From NCBI GenBank assembly GCA_905209085.1, contig CAJLRM010000010.1, positions 6,350 through 70,349 on the forward strand: 64,000 nucleotides of DNA, read 5' to 3'. Position 1 is the stretch's first letter. Each line of letters begins with the position of its first letter. The DNA is from an uncultured Eubacteriales bacterium. GTDB taxonomy: Bacteria; Bacillota; Clostridia; Christensenellales; Borkfalkiaceae. The notes beneath the pieces are model-generated. The model was not told the origin of the DNA, ran no database searches, and saw only the letters and a list, made by a program, of their open reading frames with translations. Below are positions 7,873 to 17,089 of this stretch, one piece after another. Made by a program: the position numbers and the translations under genes.

Positions 7873-9654
7873 TTACACCGTCAACGATTCAAACTCGTTG
7901 AGCGTATCCGCAAATTCCTTCATCGCCGTTTCGAAAGGCGCCTTCGTCGTCAAGTCCACGCCCGCCTTTTTGAGAATGGAAACGGGGTCGGTGGAATTTC
8001 CGCCCGAGAGGAATTCGAAATAATCCTTCACCGCGCCCTCGCCCTCGGAGAGAATCCGCTTGACGATGGAAATCGCGGAGATAATGCCCGTCGAATATTT
8101 GTAGACGTAGAAAGAACGATAGAAATGCGGAATACGCGCCCACTCGTAAGAAATTTCCGTATCGTGTACGACCGCTTCGCCGTAATAGTCCTTATTCAAC
8201 TGATAATACGCTTCGCAAAGGTTCTCTTTCGTAAGCGGTTCGCCCGCTTCCGCTTTGGCGTGCGCAAGCTGTTCGAACTCGGCAAACTGCGTCTGACGGA
8301 ACAGCGTGGTGCGCATCATGTCGATATAATAATTGAGCAGATATTTTTTAAGCTGTTTGTCCTCGGAGGTCTTGTAAAGGTACTTCATCAGCAATACTTC
8401 GTTGACGGTGCTGGCGATCTCCGCGAGGAAAATGGTGTATTCCGACTTCGCATACGGCTGCCCCGCCGTCGATTTATAGGTGTGAATGGAATGCCCCATT
8501 TCGTGCGCGATCGTGAAGATCTCGTTAGTCGTTTCCTGATAATTCAAAAGCACGTACGGATGGGTGTCGTAAACGCCCGTGGAATACGCGCCGTTGCGCT
8601 TTCCTTCCGTTTCGTACACGTCTATCCATCTCTCCTCCTTGCCGCGGCGAAGGAGCGACTGATAGTCCTTGCCGAGGGGCGCGAGCCCCTTGACGACGAT
8701 TTCGTACGCTTCCTCAAAGGGCACTTTGATGTCGGCGTCGGAAACGAGGGGGATATGAATGTCGTACATATGCTGTTCGTCAAAGCCCAGAATCTTCTTT
8801 CTCACCGCCATGTATCTATGCAGAACGGGCAGAGCGCCGTGTACCGATTCGACAAGATTGTTGTAGACGACGGGCGAAACGTCCTCCCCGTCCATCGCCA
8901 TCTCCAAACAGGTGTCGTACTTTCTCGCCGTCTTGTAGAAAATGTCCTTTTTCACGTTGCCGTAGTAGGTCTGCGTGATCGCGTCGATCAAGTCGATGTA
9001 CGCCTTATAGTAGTCCTTGAACCAAGTTTCGCGCTCTTTTCTGTTCCCCGCATGGAGTACGAGGCCGTACAGACTGTGACTCATCTGCACTTCTTCGCCG
9101 TTGAAAGTCCCCTTCGGCAGATTGAGGTCGGCGTTGTCGAGCATGGTAAACACGGTATGGAAACCGCCCATGACGTCGGAGGCGAGCGCCAGGAGTTTTT
9201 CCTCTCCCTCGCTCAAAACGTGCGCTTTGGACTGCTCTATCTTTTCGAGCGTATAGTCGTAAGCGGCAAAGTCGGGGTCGGCGATATACGCTTTGAGTTT
9301 TTCGTCGTCGAGCGCGGTGAGTTCGGGCTCCACGAACGCCATTTCCGCCATCAGTTTGGAAACGAGCGTGCTCATCATCGCCGTATAAGAGGTGTATTTG
9401 GAAACCCTGATGTCCTCGTCGTGTTTCATGCTGGCATAAAGATACAACTTTTCGAGGCGGCGGGAAAGGGTGTCGCGCAACTTGAAAAATCCGAGAAGTT
9501 TCTCTTTGTCGCCGAGTTTTCCCTGATAGGAGGAAAGCCCGCTGTTTTCAAACGCCTTCTCGAAGTCTTTGTATTCCTTTTCCCAAGCCTCGTCGGAAGG
9601 GAAGATGGGAGAAAGGTCCCAGGTGTATTTTGTTTCTACGTCTTTTCTTTCCAT
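7873..9654 (-). CDS. pepF: Oligoendopeptidase F (M3B metallopeptidase)
   Basis: A 593-aa cytoplasmic zinc peptidase cleaving short oligopeptides. The HEXXH site is HEMGH (384-388), followed by the third ligand region SEYTIFLAEIASTVNE. The N-terminal pepF domain begins KYTWDLSPIFPSDEAWE, and GAYSTGVYDTHPYVLLNYQ before the active site is typical of the family. It starts 5 nt after the stop of an AT-rich membrane gene that has its own strong promoter, so it is probably read from that promoter. Confidence 0.95.
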   Translation of the reverse strand: MERKDVETKYTWDLSPIFPSDEAWEKEYKDFEKAFENSGLSSYQGKLGDKEKLLGFFKLRDTLSRRLEKLYLYASMKHDEDIRVSKYTSYTAMMSTLVSKLMAEMAFVEPELTALDDEKLKAYIADPDFAAYDYTLEKIEQSKAHVLSEGEEKLLALASDVMGGFHTVFTMLDNADLNLPKGTFNGEEVQMSHSLYGLVLHAGNRKERETWFKDYYKAYIDLIDAITQTYYGNVKKDIFYKTARKYDTCLEMAMDGEDVSPVVYNNLVESVHGALPVLHRYMAVRKKILGFDEQHMYDIHIPLVSDADIKVPFEEAYEIVVKGLAPLGKDYQSLLRRGKEERWIDVYETEGKRNGAYSTGVYDTHPYVLLNYQETTNEIFTIAHEMGHSIHTYKSTAGQPYAKSEYTIFLAEIASTVNEVLLMKYLYKTSEDKQLKKYLLNYYIDMMRTTLFRQTQFAEFEQLAHAKAEAGEPLTKENLCEAYYQLNKDYYGEAVVHDTEISYEWARIPHFYRSFYVYKYSTGIISAISIVKRILSEGEGAVKDYFEFLSGGNSTDPVSILKKAGVDLTTKAPFETAMKEFADTLNEFESLTV

Positions 9655-9659
9655 GATAG

Positions 9660-10187
9660 TTATTTACTCCTTGCTTTTTTATAATTTTTTATACTTAGAT
9701 TTACTTTTACTGAAGCCGGTATGCGTTCCAAAATAAGCTCTAACGCTGTGTCGACGTCTTCTACTCTCTCCAAGCAAGTCTTGCTTCTAATCCAAGTCCA
9801 ATCACCTTTTTTCTTAAAAACGATGGTTCCCTTTCCGTTCCAATGGCGTATTAATTTGATTCTCTCAATATCGGAAAACGAAAAAAAGGCTCTTTTACAC
9901 AAGGAAATGAATATCCAAACGAAATGATCGGTTATCTCATAACGCCTCGGCTTACGCACTCTGGTAATAATTATACCTATTAACGTAGCGCTCAATGGAG
10001 AAATTACACACAACTTTATAACGATATCCAGAGCTAAACCATATCTGTACAAAACAACGCCTATAAGTGCAAAACAAAAACACAGCACTGCACAGAAAAA
10101 AACCAATCTTTACATCATTTCTTTTCGTTTTTCGACATATTGCCAAAGCACTTTTTCCTTAACCTGCATATCTAACAAATCAGTCAT
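9660..10187 (-). pseudogene. AT-rich membrane protein gene interrupted by an in-frame TAA
   Basis: From an ATG at 10185-10187 with AGAGGA upstream, the frame encodes MTDLLDMQVKEKVLWQYVEK.., then meets TAA at codon 26 (10110-10112). The same frame continues without further stop to 9660 as about 150 residues with two membrane spans (FFCAVLCFCFALIGVVLY and about 18 aa after ITDHFVW upstream) and a basic C-terminus. Either this is a nonsense-disrupted gene, or translation restarts at the TTG at 10104-10106. Base composition is far more AT-rich than the neighbours, suggesting acquisition. A near-perfect promoter precedes it and pepF follows at 5 nt. The family is not recognised. Confidence 0.6.
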
Positions 10188-10260
10188 AAATTTTTTATCC
10201 TCTCTTTACTAATCTCTATGCATGACATCGCCCAAAACAGTGTCTTTTAATCCTGCCGTC

Positions 10261-10288
10261 ATTATACCACACATTCTCCCGTTGTCAA
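10261..10288 (-). promoter_or_regulatory. Strong SigA promoter upstream of the interrupted gene and pepF
   Basis: On the minus strand TTGACA (10283-10288) is followed after 16 nt by TATAAT (10261-10266), with TGTGG just upstream of the -10 as an extended element. It leads after about 70 nt into the ATG at 10187. Confidence 0.8.
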
Positions 10289-10366
10289 GCTTCGACTGCC
10301 AACTTTTTTACAAACGCAAAAAAATCGTACCCGCGACAGACAGGCGGCGTTTTATGTTTTCGGACG

Positions 10367-11722
10367 TCAGTTTTTAAAGCTATGAATGGGTGCGGGGAGA
10401 TTGCCGCCGCGCAGGATAAATTTCGAGCTATCCGTATTGTGAACGGGCAGGATGGGCGCGCGCCCCAAAAGTCCTCCGAAGCTGACCTGTTCTCCCACCC
10501 CTTTATTCGGCGCGGGAATGATGCGCACCGCCGTCGTCTTGTTGTTGATCATGCCGATCGCCGCTTCGTCCGCGATCATCGCCGCGATCGTCGTCGCGGG
10601 CGTATCGCCGGGAATCGCGATCATATCCAGCCCGACGCTGCACACGCAGGTCATCGCTTCCAGCTTATCGAGGTTGATTTCTCCTTTTTCCGCCGCCTCT
10701 ATCATGCCGATGTCCTCGGAAACGGGAATAAACGCCCCGGAAAGTCCGCCGACGCGCGAGGACGCCATGACGCCCCCCTTTTTCACCGCGTCGTTCAAAA
10801 GCGCCAGCGCCGCCGTCGTGCCGTGTCCGCCCACGCATTCGAGTCCCAGCTCCTCCAAAATCTGCGCCACCGAATCTCCGCGGGCGGGCGTGGGCGCGAG
10901 GGATAAATCGACGATGCCGAATTCCGCGTTTAAACGCTTCGCCGCTTCACGGGCGATCAGCTGCCCCGCGCGGGTGATCTTGAACGCCGTACGCTTGATC
11001 ATCTCCGCCGCTTCCGTCAAATCCGCGTCGGGAATCTGCTCCAAGGCGTGCTTGACGACGCCCGGCCCCGAAACGCCCACGTTGATCACGCAGTCCGCCT
11101 CCCCCACGCCGTGGAACGCGCCCGCCATAAACGGATTATCCTCCACCGCATTGCAGAAAGCCACCAGCTTCGCCGCGCCGATACCGTCCTTTTCGGCGGT
11201 CAGTTTCGCCGCTTCCTTGAAGGTTTCGCCCATCAGTTTCACCGCTTCCATATTGATTCCCGAACGGGTGGAGCCTACGTTGACGGAGGAACAAAGCCGC
11301 TCCGTAGACGAGAGCACTTCGGGGATCGTGCGGATAAACGCGCGCTCGTAATCGGCGGTCGATTTATGTACGAGCGCGGAATATCCGCCGAGAAAATCGA
11401 TGCCGAGCGTCTTTGCCGCGTCGTCGAGGGCCTTGCCGATCAGGGGCGCCTTTTCGGGAAACGCCGCGCAAAGAAGACTGACAGGCGTCACGGACACCCT
11501 CTTATTGACGATGGGAATGCCGTATTCGCCCGACAGATCGGACGCGGTCCCGACGATCTTTTCCGCGCGGCGGCAGACGAGGTCGTATACTTTTTGCGCC
11601 GTTTGCTCGGCGGTGTCCCGCACACAGGAAAAAAGGGAAATTCCCATCGTGATCGTGCGGATGTCGAGATGTTCCTTTTCCACCATGTCGATGGTTTCCA
11701 AAACGTCGAATTGCGTAAACAT
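10367..11722 (-). CDS. UPF0210 (DUF711) family protein
   Basis: A 451-aa cytoplasmic protein of the DUF711/UPF0210 family, whose fold resembles pyruvate-formate-lyase-like barrels but whose reaction is not established. Family blocks are TITMGISLFSC near the N-terminus, VNVGSTRSGINMEAVKLMG, FHGVGEADCVINVGVSGPGVV and the C-terminal GGLLGRAPILPVH. It starts 15 nt after the stop of the ACT-domain gene, the conserved partner of this family in Firmicutes, so the pair is presumably one functional unit with amino-acid-responsive regulation. Confidence 0.92.
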   Translation of the reverse strand: MFTQFDVLETIDMVEKEHLDIRTITMGISLFSCVRDTAEQTAQKVYDLVCRRAEKIVGTASDLSGEYGIPIVNKRVSVTPVSLLCAAFPEKAPLIGKALDDAAKTLGIDFLGGYSALVHKSTADYERAFIRTIPEVLSSTERLCSSVNVGSTRSGINMEAVKLMGETFKEAAKLTAEKDGIGAAKLVAFCNAVEDNPFMAGAFHGVGEADCVINVGVSGPGVVKHALEQIPDADLTEAAEMIKRTAFKITRAGQLIAREAAKRLNAEFGIVDLSLAPTPARGDSVAQILEELGLECVGGHGTTAALALLNDAVKKGGVMASSRVGGLSGAFIPVSEDIGMIEAAEKGEINLDKLEAMTCVCSVGLDMIAIPGDTPATTIAAMIADEAAIGMINNKTTAVRIIPAPNKGVGEQVSFGGLLGRAPILPVHNTDSSKFILRGGNLPAPIHSFKN

Positions 11723-11737
11723 ATTCTTCTCTCCGCC

Positions 11738-12007
11738 TTAAATATTGTGCATCGCGTTGAAAATATCTTCGTGCTGCATATAGATGGACATCCCGATCTT
11801 CTTTCCCATCTCCGAACATTCCTTCGACAACTCGGCAAGCGCCTGCGTCGACTCGGATATGTCCACAATCATGATCATGGCGAAATATTCGCCGAGAATC
11901 GTCTGGGAAATATCCTCGATATTGGCGTTCTTTTCCGCCAAAAACGCGCTGACCTTGGCGATGATGCCCTTGCTGTCCTTTCCCGTAACCGTCATAACCG
12001 CTCTCAT
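11738..12007 (-). CDS. ACT domain protein, UPF0237 family
   Basis: An 89-aa single ACT domain (MRAVMTVTGKDSKGIIAKVSAFLAE, then ANIEDISQTILGEYFAMIMIVD). ACT domains bind amino acids or small ligands. This standalone type is nearly always next to the DUF711 gene, as here, and is thought to regulate it. It has a full-length start with a GGAG-type site (AAAAAGGAGATAG). Confidence 0.93.
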   Translation of the reverse strand: MRAVMTVTGKDSKGIIAKVSAFLAEKNANIEDISQTILGEYFAMIMIVDISESTQALAELSKECSEMGKKIGMSIYMQHEDIFNAMHNI

Positions 12008-12159
12008 TCTTTCTATCTCCTTTTTCCGTGGTATCTTACTCTCGTTCCGTCTTTTCGAGCCCTCAAAGCGCTCCGCCCGTCGGGATCTTTATGGATACAT
12101 CGATATGGACAAATTCCCGTATCCGCGTTCCAAAAGCGCGGAGCCATGAAAGGCGCTCT

Positions 12160-12906
12160 CTATTTCGCGTCCCCGGGATTTTGCGTTTCCTTTGTCCGCG
12201 CGGATTCTTCCGCCCTTTCAGGCGCCGCCGAAACGTCCTCTTTTACGTGTGCGTCCCGACTTTCCTGCGCCCGGTCCGCCTCCCGCGCCTTTGAAGCCTC
12301 CTCCGTTTCGGCAACTTCCTCCGCGGCGGAGATCTCTTCGTCGACGGCTTCCGATTCTTCTGCTTCTTCCTCTTCTTCTACGAGCGCGCCCCTCTCGATA
12401 ATTTCGTACTGCACGATGAAATTACTTTGCAGAATATACTTTACGAGGTCGCCCTTTTTGAGGTCGGGCAGGGGTTTTTCGTTGTCAAAATACGCTTCGC
12501 GTTCCATCCATTCGCTTTTCTTTTTGTTCCACGTTTTGAAAATACACGCCGTGGCGTCCACGTAGTCCTTTTGCAGATCCTTGGATTCAAAGCCGACGAA
12601 ATAATTTTCCTCTACGTTCTTCAACCCCTCGGACAGATAGTACATCATCTTGTAATAGCGGCGGATGCGGTGAAACTTGATGCCCATGAAAGGGAACACG
12701 AACAGCACGTACAGCGCGGAGGCGACGTAAACGCACGCCTTGGGCAGCGACTGCATCGGATCCGCATAGGGCAGAGAAATATAATAGAGCAGCCACGCGA
12801 CGCAAAACGCCGCGTAGCCAACGGTCACGCCCAAAAACGTATAAAATATCTTTTTTTTCTGGGCGATGACCTTATTGAAGTCATTGTCATTGTAAACGGT
12901 CGTCAT
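12160..12906 (-). CDS. Two-span membrane protein with acidic C-terminal tail
   Basis: A 248-aa protein of unknown family. Spans at about residues 20-44 and 57-78 (VYVASALYVLFVFPFMGIKF) are followed by a soluble domain of about 90 residues (KMMYYLSEGLKNVEENYFVGFE..). From about residue 180 it continues in a Glu/Ala-rich low-complexity tail. MTTVYNDNDF is the start because AAAGGAGAACAG precedes it. It may act as a scaffold or envelope-associated protein; no catalytic motif is visible. Confidence 0.75.
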   Translation of the reverse strand: MTTVYNDNDFNKVIAQKKKIFYTFLGVTVGYAAFCVAWLLYYISLPYADPMQSLPKACVYVASALYVLFVFPFMGIKFHRIRRYYKMMYYLSEGLKNVEENYFVGFESKDLQKDYVDATACIFKTWNKKKSEWMEREAYFDNEKPLPDLKKGDLVKYILQSNFIVQYEIIERGALVEEEEEAEESEAVDEEISAAEEVAETEEASKAREADRAQESRDAHVKEDVSAAPERAEESARTKETQNPGDAK

Positions 12907-13030
12907 CTGTTCTCCTTTTTGGCGGAAGGTTATTTTTATTTTTTGGCCGCGGTTTCCGCGCGCCGCTTTTTTGAACAACTTTTTTCTTGTCGATACGTCT
13001 TCGATACGTTCCTCAAAAGCCGCGGAGGGT

Positions 13031-13504
13031 TCATTCCGAAAGCACTTTTTTACAGTTCATGTACTCGCACATGAACTCGTCCAAACGTTCTTCCTTCGTC
13101 GGCGGTTTTTTTTGAAACGAACCGACGAGCAAACAGCCGAGCGCAAACAGGGCGACGGGAACCAAAAATACGACGAAAAGCAGAGCAAATCCTATCCATT
13201 CGAGCCATCCGCTGCGCCCGCCTTTCGTATATCCGTCGGGATCGTAGACGATTTTGCCGCGAATCGAGCACCCTGCCGCGGTCTTTTCTACGACGGAACA
13301 ATACCAATATCCCGCATGGTCGCCCCTTTCGAGTCCGAGCCAAACTTCTTTATTTCCGTCTTCCCGCAGAATTTCCCGATAGAGGAGTTCTCCTTTTTCC
13401 GCAGCGTATTCCTTTACCTGACGCGGGATACGCAAAATAAATTCTTCGGGCGGCAAATCGCTCAAAAACGAAAACCCGGTCTGCCTCGGACTATTTTTCT
13501 TCAT
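13031..13504 (-). CDS. Single-span membrane protein of unknown function
   Basis: A 157-aa protein. A soluble N-terminal domain (about 1-100, with EEFILRIPRQVKEYAAEKGELLYRE) is followed by one span (WIGFALLFVVFLVPVALFAL) and a short cytoplasmic tail with CEYMNCKKVL. AGGAGG stands at ideal distance from MKKNSPRQTG, 19 nt after the degV stop, so it is probably co-transcribed with degV. I do not recognise the family. Confidence 0.78.
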   Translation of the reverse strand: MKKNSPRQTGFSFLSDLPPEEFILRIPRQVKEYAAEKGELLYREILREDGNKEVWLGLERGDHAGYWYCSVVEKTAAGCSIRGKIVYDPDGYTKGGRSGWLEWIGFALLFVVFLVPVALFALGCLLVGSFQKKPPTKEERLDEFMCEYMNCKKVLSE

Positions 13505-13523
13505 GGAGCGCCCCTCCTGAAAG

Positions 13524-14363
13524 TCAGTCGTGAATGAACAGCACGCCGAGAGTGTTTCTGCCGCAGTGCCCCGTGATGACCGAGCCCGCGACCGTTTCCA
13601 CGACTTCGTCAAAATCAAACTCGCTTTGCACCATTTCCCTGGCGAGTTCCACAAGTTCGGCGTCGGCGCTGGAATGGGTGATGAAGCAGCGGGTTTTGTC
13701 GTAGACGGGATACGCGGCTTTGAGTTCCTCTATGTAGGACTTGATGCACACCGTCATTTTTCCGCGATATTTTTTCTTGACGCCGAGCTGCCCGTCTTTC
13801 ATGTCTATCATGGGATGAATCTTCAAAATATTGGCGCCGTACATTTCCATTTTCGAACATCTCCCGCCCTTATAGAGATATTCCAGCCGATCGGGCACAA
13901 ACGAGGTGTTCACGCGAGCGCGCAGCGCGTTTACCGTTTCTTCGATCTCCGCCGCGCTCTTGCCCGCGTCCCTTAAATCCACCGCCTTCATCACGAGCAG
14001 TCCCTGCCCCGAAGAGAGCGCCAGGCTGTCCACGACGCGCACCTTGCCGTCAAATTCTCTGGACGCCGCAAGCGCGCAGGAATAAGAAGCGGACGCTTTG
14101 GAAGAAATGGTAAAATGGATGACTTCGTCGCCGTTTGCCGTAAGAAGGGAAAAGAGCTCCCGAAAATCCTCTATGCCGGGCGCGCTCGTTTTGGGAAGCA
14201 TCCCGGTCTTCTCCACGAAAGCGAAAATGTCCGCGGGCGCAATGTCCACGCCGTCTTTAAACGTTTCCGTGTCGAGTATGACTTTGAGCGGCATGAGGCG
14301 AATCCCATGTTTTGGCGCCAATTCGCCCAAATCGCAGGTACTATCCGAGGTAATCTGAATCAT
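13524..14363 (-). CDS. degV: DegV family fatty-acid-binding protein
   Basis: A 279-aa DegV/FakB-like protein, which binds a fatty acid and presents it to the FakA kinase in Firmicutes. Signatures are the N-terminal ITSDSTCDL, KTSAPGIEDF, HFTISSKASASYSCA, VVDSLALSSGQGLLV, DRLEYLYKGGRCSK and the C-terminal GSVITGHCGRNTLGVLFI. The length is normal. AAAGGAGAACG precedes the ATG. No fakA is present in the window. Confidence 0.94.
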   Translation of the reverse strand: MIQITSDSTCDLGELAPKHGIRLMPLKVILDTETFKDGVDIAPADIFAFVEKTGMLPKTSAPGIEDFRELFSLLTANGDEVIHFTISSKASASYSCALAASREFDGKVRVVDSLALSSGQGLLVMKAVDLRDAGKSAAEIEETVNALRARVNTSFVPDRLEYLYKGGRCSKMEMYGANILKIHPMIDMKDGQLGVKKKYRGKMTVCIKSYIEELKAAYPVYDKTRCFITHSSADAELVELAREMVQSEFDFDEVVETVAGSVITGHCGRNTLGVLFIHD

Positions 14364-14480
14364 TTTACGTTCTCCTTTGATTTCACTATAATCTTTTGTA
14401 TTCTTTGCGGCTCCGCGCCCCGTATTTTCGCAAAAAACGCCGCGAAACCGAGGTTTTTCTATAAGTTCTCTCCTTTTCCG

Positions 14481-15122
14481 TTACGTGTTATCCACGCGCA
14501 TTCCGGGAATATATTTGAGGACGCTCTTATACTTTATCGCCCACTCGGGCACGACGCCGTAAATGTCGTCCACCGTGTAGAGTCTGTCCGTAAAATGCGA
14601 AAGTCCGTCCTTATAGCGGCTGTCGCGGCTGTTGGTGCGGTTGTCGCCCAGAAAAAAGATTTCGTTTTCGCCCACTTCGTAGAGAGAAAAGTCGTAATGT
14701 TCGTCGCCCGCGTAATTGCCGTGAGGATCGTCGTAGGGCACAAATTCCTCCGTGCCCGCATAGCGGATGTAGATCTGGCTGTCTTCACAGTACAGCGCGT
14801 CCCCTTCGAGCGCGATGAGTCGTTTGATCAGAAACTGCGTTCCCGTAAAGCGGTACTCCCGCACGTCCAATACGATGACGTCCCCGCGCTTTGCGTCCGC
14901 GCCGTATTTCATCAGCAGTTCGTCCCCCGTGTGGAGGGTGGGAGCCATCGATTCCCCGTCCACGTACACGCCGCCGAACGTACTTGTCCAGTACATTCTG
15001 AATCCCAGCGCCGCGATGACGATGACGATGAGAATGCTGTAAAACCATACCGAGGAACGCCGCGCCTTGTAGCGGTATCTGTATTCGTACAGGCCTCCGT
15101 CCCTCAAATCTTTTTCGTCCAT
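14481..15122 (-). CDS. lepB: Type I signal peptidase
   Basis: A 213-aa membrane serine protease that removes signal peptides. One N-terminal span (about 25-45) fits the Gram-positive SipS type. The catalytic Ser58 lies in GESMAPTL and Lys100 in FLIKRLIALEGD; box E is GDNRTNSRDSR. A 62-residue DUF951 gene ends 6 nt upstream, so the two share a transcript. Other exported proteins in this window (two SGNH lipoproteins, a signal-anchored envelope protein) illustrate the demand, though lipoproteins need LspA instead. Confidence 0.95.
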   Translation of the reverse strand: MDEKDLRDGGLYEYRYRYKARRSSVWFYSILIVIVIAALGFRMYWTSTFGGVYVDGESMAPTLHTGDELLMKYGADAKRGDVIVLDVREYRFTGTQFLIKRLIALEGDALYCEDSQIYIRYAGTEEFVPYDDPHGNYAGDEHYDFSLYEVGENEIFFLGDNRTNSRDSRYKDGLSHFTDRLYTVDDIYGVVPEWAIKYKSVLKYIPGMRVDNT

Positions 15123-15128
15123 AGTTCC

Positions 15129-15317
15129 TTACTTGTTTCCTTTCTCCCCGAGGGGAGCTTTCGCGCGTTTTTTAAGTTCGTCCCGGGTGAGATTGATCGT
15201 CCTGCCGCAGGTAAGACAGCGGAGCTTAACGTCCGCGCCCGCGCGCACGATCACCCATTCCCTGCCGCCGCAGGGGTGCGCTTTTTTCATCAAGACGACT
15301 TCGTTCATCTCATACAT
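15129..15317 (-). CDS. DUF951 family small protein
   Basis: A 62-aa conserved Firmicutes protein of unknown function. The family pattern is present: VLMKKAHPCGGREWVIVRAGADVKLRC, CGRTINLTRDEL, with a Cys-x-x-Cys pair (RCLTCGR) that could bind metal. Preceded by GGGGGAT before the ATG. Located directly upstream of lepB. Confidence 0.88.
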   Translation of the reverse strand: MYEMNEVVLMKKAHPCGGREWVIVRAGADVKLRCLTCGRTINLTRDELKKRAKAPLGEKGNK

Positions 15318-15329
15318 GGTATCCCCCTT

Positions 15330-17027
15330 TTAAAGCCAGAGGATATTCGTCACGGCGTATTCGTTCTCCTCGTCCTCGCAGTCGAACAGGAGCGCCTGCC
15401 CCTCGGAAAAACTCTTTAACGGAGCGCCTACGGCCTCGTTTTTAAACTCGTTCGCCTTTAAAATCATGCGCTTCCATTTGCCGCCCCCCTTTACGCTCAC
15501 CATGCAGACAAACCGTTCCATGCGGTTTTCCTCGTCGGCGATGTCGATGCCCACCTTGATCTCCGCGTCCCGCCTGGCATAAATGTCGAATTCCAGAACG
15601 GCGTTTTCTTCGGGGACATAGCGCGGAGAGCTTATCTTATACGTTTCTATCCCGCCCACGGAGTAGGCGCCCTTGATGCCGCCGTATCCCTCCACCAGTT
15701 TGGGCACGGCGTCGCATTCGAGAAAGATGCCCGCGACGGAATAATCCTCGTAGGCCGCGACGCTGAAACAGTCCACGTCCTCGCCCGAATAGATGACCCG
15801 GCTTTTCACCGCGTCGGCGTCCGGAGAAGCAAATTTTTTCGCCGCGATTTTGGATGCGACCTTGAAGCCGTTGATATATTTCGCATAGGCGTACACGAAC
15901 GCCGCCGCGGCGCCGCGATAGTGCGTGAGCGCGCAGGAAATTTTTTTGTTTTTGATCTCCTTGCCGTCCGCCTTAAACACGCACTGCCATTCCCGGAAAG
16001 TCGATTTCGTCCGCTCGCCCGATTCCGCGTAATAGATGCCCGCCTCGTCGAGAATGCCGCCCTCGTCGAATTCCACTTCCGCCGAAAGCGCGCCGTCCTC
16101 GCTCTTTAAGGAAATATTCAGCGGCTTGGGGATATAGATCTCCCGCCCTTTCAAATTTCTTTCGAGGAACAAATCCATATCCACGAGAGCGTTAGGTCCG
16201 ATGCAGGAGCCGCTGTCCGCGGAATAGGCGATGGCGCTGCCGTCGGGGAAGCCTATCCTCGAATAAGTGTCGTACGCCCTGTCGTAGTCGAACGCATCGT
16301 CGCGCAGCGCGCACAGCATCAGGACGGGACATTTGACGAAGGGAGCGTAGGACTGCGATTCGATGCCCGCGATGTAGCGATGCCGCTCATCGCTCATATT
16401 GCTCTCGGCGTTATCCGCGAATTTGCCGATGTTTCGGTACGCACGCCACCCCGCCGCGTTGATGGGGACGCCGCATCTGACGTCGGGAGAAAGCATCGTT
16501 TTCCACGCGATCTCCCCGCCCGTGCGGATGCCCACCACTCCGATCCCCGAAATATCCTCCCGCTGTTTGAGATATTCCACGGAATAGAGAGCGACGTAGA
16601 TCCATTCGAACCAGCAGGTTTCGTCCGCCGAGGTTTCGACGGTATCGAGTCCCTTACATTGTCTGTAATTGGCATAAGCGATCGATTGCGGATACACCGT
16701 GTGCGGGGCGGCGCTCCCGTCCGTTTCGCCGCTGTAATCGGGCATGAGCACCGCGTACCCCTTGTCGATAAAATAATACAAAAGCTCCTGATCCAGCTCT
16801 TTCCCCGCATCGGGCAGCAGCAGCACCGCGGGAAACTTCTCCCCCGAAGCGGGCTTGCCGAACTTAGCGAAAACGCGCACGCTGCCGTCCTCGGTCTTAT
16901 GTCCCGCGTAGGTGACGTTCCAAAAACGCATCCCCGCTTCCTTGTCCTCCTCGTATCCCCATTCGCTGGGTTGCAGAGGATTGCTCATATCAAATTTTTT
17001 CCACAACGATACGGCACTTAAAATCAT
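15330..17027 (-). CDS. Alpha/beta-hydrolase-fold protein lacking the nucleophile serine
   Basis: A 565-aa cytoplasmic protein (no signal peptide). Residues about 30-310 resemble the dienelactone hydrolase/acetyl-xylan-esterase branch of the alpha/beta hydrolases: FPAVLLLPDAG, GYAVLMPDYSGETDG, then the elbow VVGIRTGGEIAW and KCPVLMLCALRDDAFDYDRAY. The elbow is G-I-R-T-G with Arg168 where the catalytic Ser should be, so it may be non-catalytic or use another residue. The C-terminal 250 residues look like two beta-sandwich modules, the last (GIETYKISSPRYVPEENAVLEFD onward) carbohydrate-binding-module-like. The substrate is unknown. Confidence 0.72.
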   Translation of the reverse strand: MILSAVSLWKKFDMSNPLQPSEWGYEEDKEAGMRFWNVTYAGHKTEDGSVRVFAKFGKPASGEKFPAVLLLPDAGKELDQELLYYFIDKGYAVLMPDYSGETDGSAAPHTVYPQSIAYANYRQCKGLDTVETSADETCWFEWIYVALYSVEYLKQREDISGIGVVGIRTGGEIAWKTMLSPDVRCGVPINAAGWRAYRNIGKFADNAESNMSDERHRYIAGIESQSYAPFVKCPVLMLCALRDDAFDYDRAYDTYSRIGFPDGSAIAYSADSGSCIGPNALVDMDLFLERNLKGREIYIPKPLNISLKSEDGALSAEVEFDEGGILDEAGIYYAESGERTKSTFREWQCVFKADGKEIKNKKISCALTHYRGAAAAFVYAYAKYINGFKVASKIAAKKFASPDADAVKSRVIYSGEDVDCFSVAAYEDYSVAGIFLECDAVPKLVEGYGGIKGAYSVGGIETYKISSPRYVPEENAVLEFDIYARRDAEIKVGIDIADEENRMERFVCMVSVKGGGKWKRMILKANEFKNEAVGAPLKSFSEGQALLFDCEDEENEYAVTNILWL

Positions 17028-17089
17028 TTTTCAGTCCTTCCTTCCTTCCTTTCTCTCTCGCCTTTCCTGCTTTCCGCCTTTCGGCCGCT

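Noticed and set aside
6923..8023. Long plus-strand frames opposite dnaB and pepF (also 8125-9684)
   Set aside because: High GC third positions on the coding strand leave open antisense frames; no ribosome sites and no recognisable domains.
12907..12978. 24-residue N-terminal extension of the two-span membrane protein
   Set aside because: AAAGGAGAACAG directly precedes the internal MTTVYNDN start, and the extension overlaps the non-coding gap.
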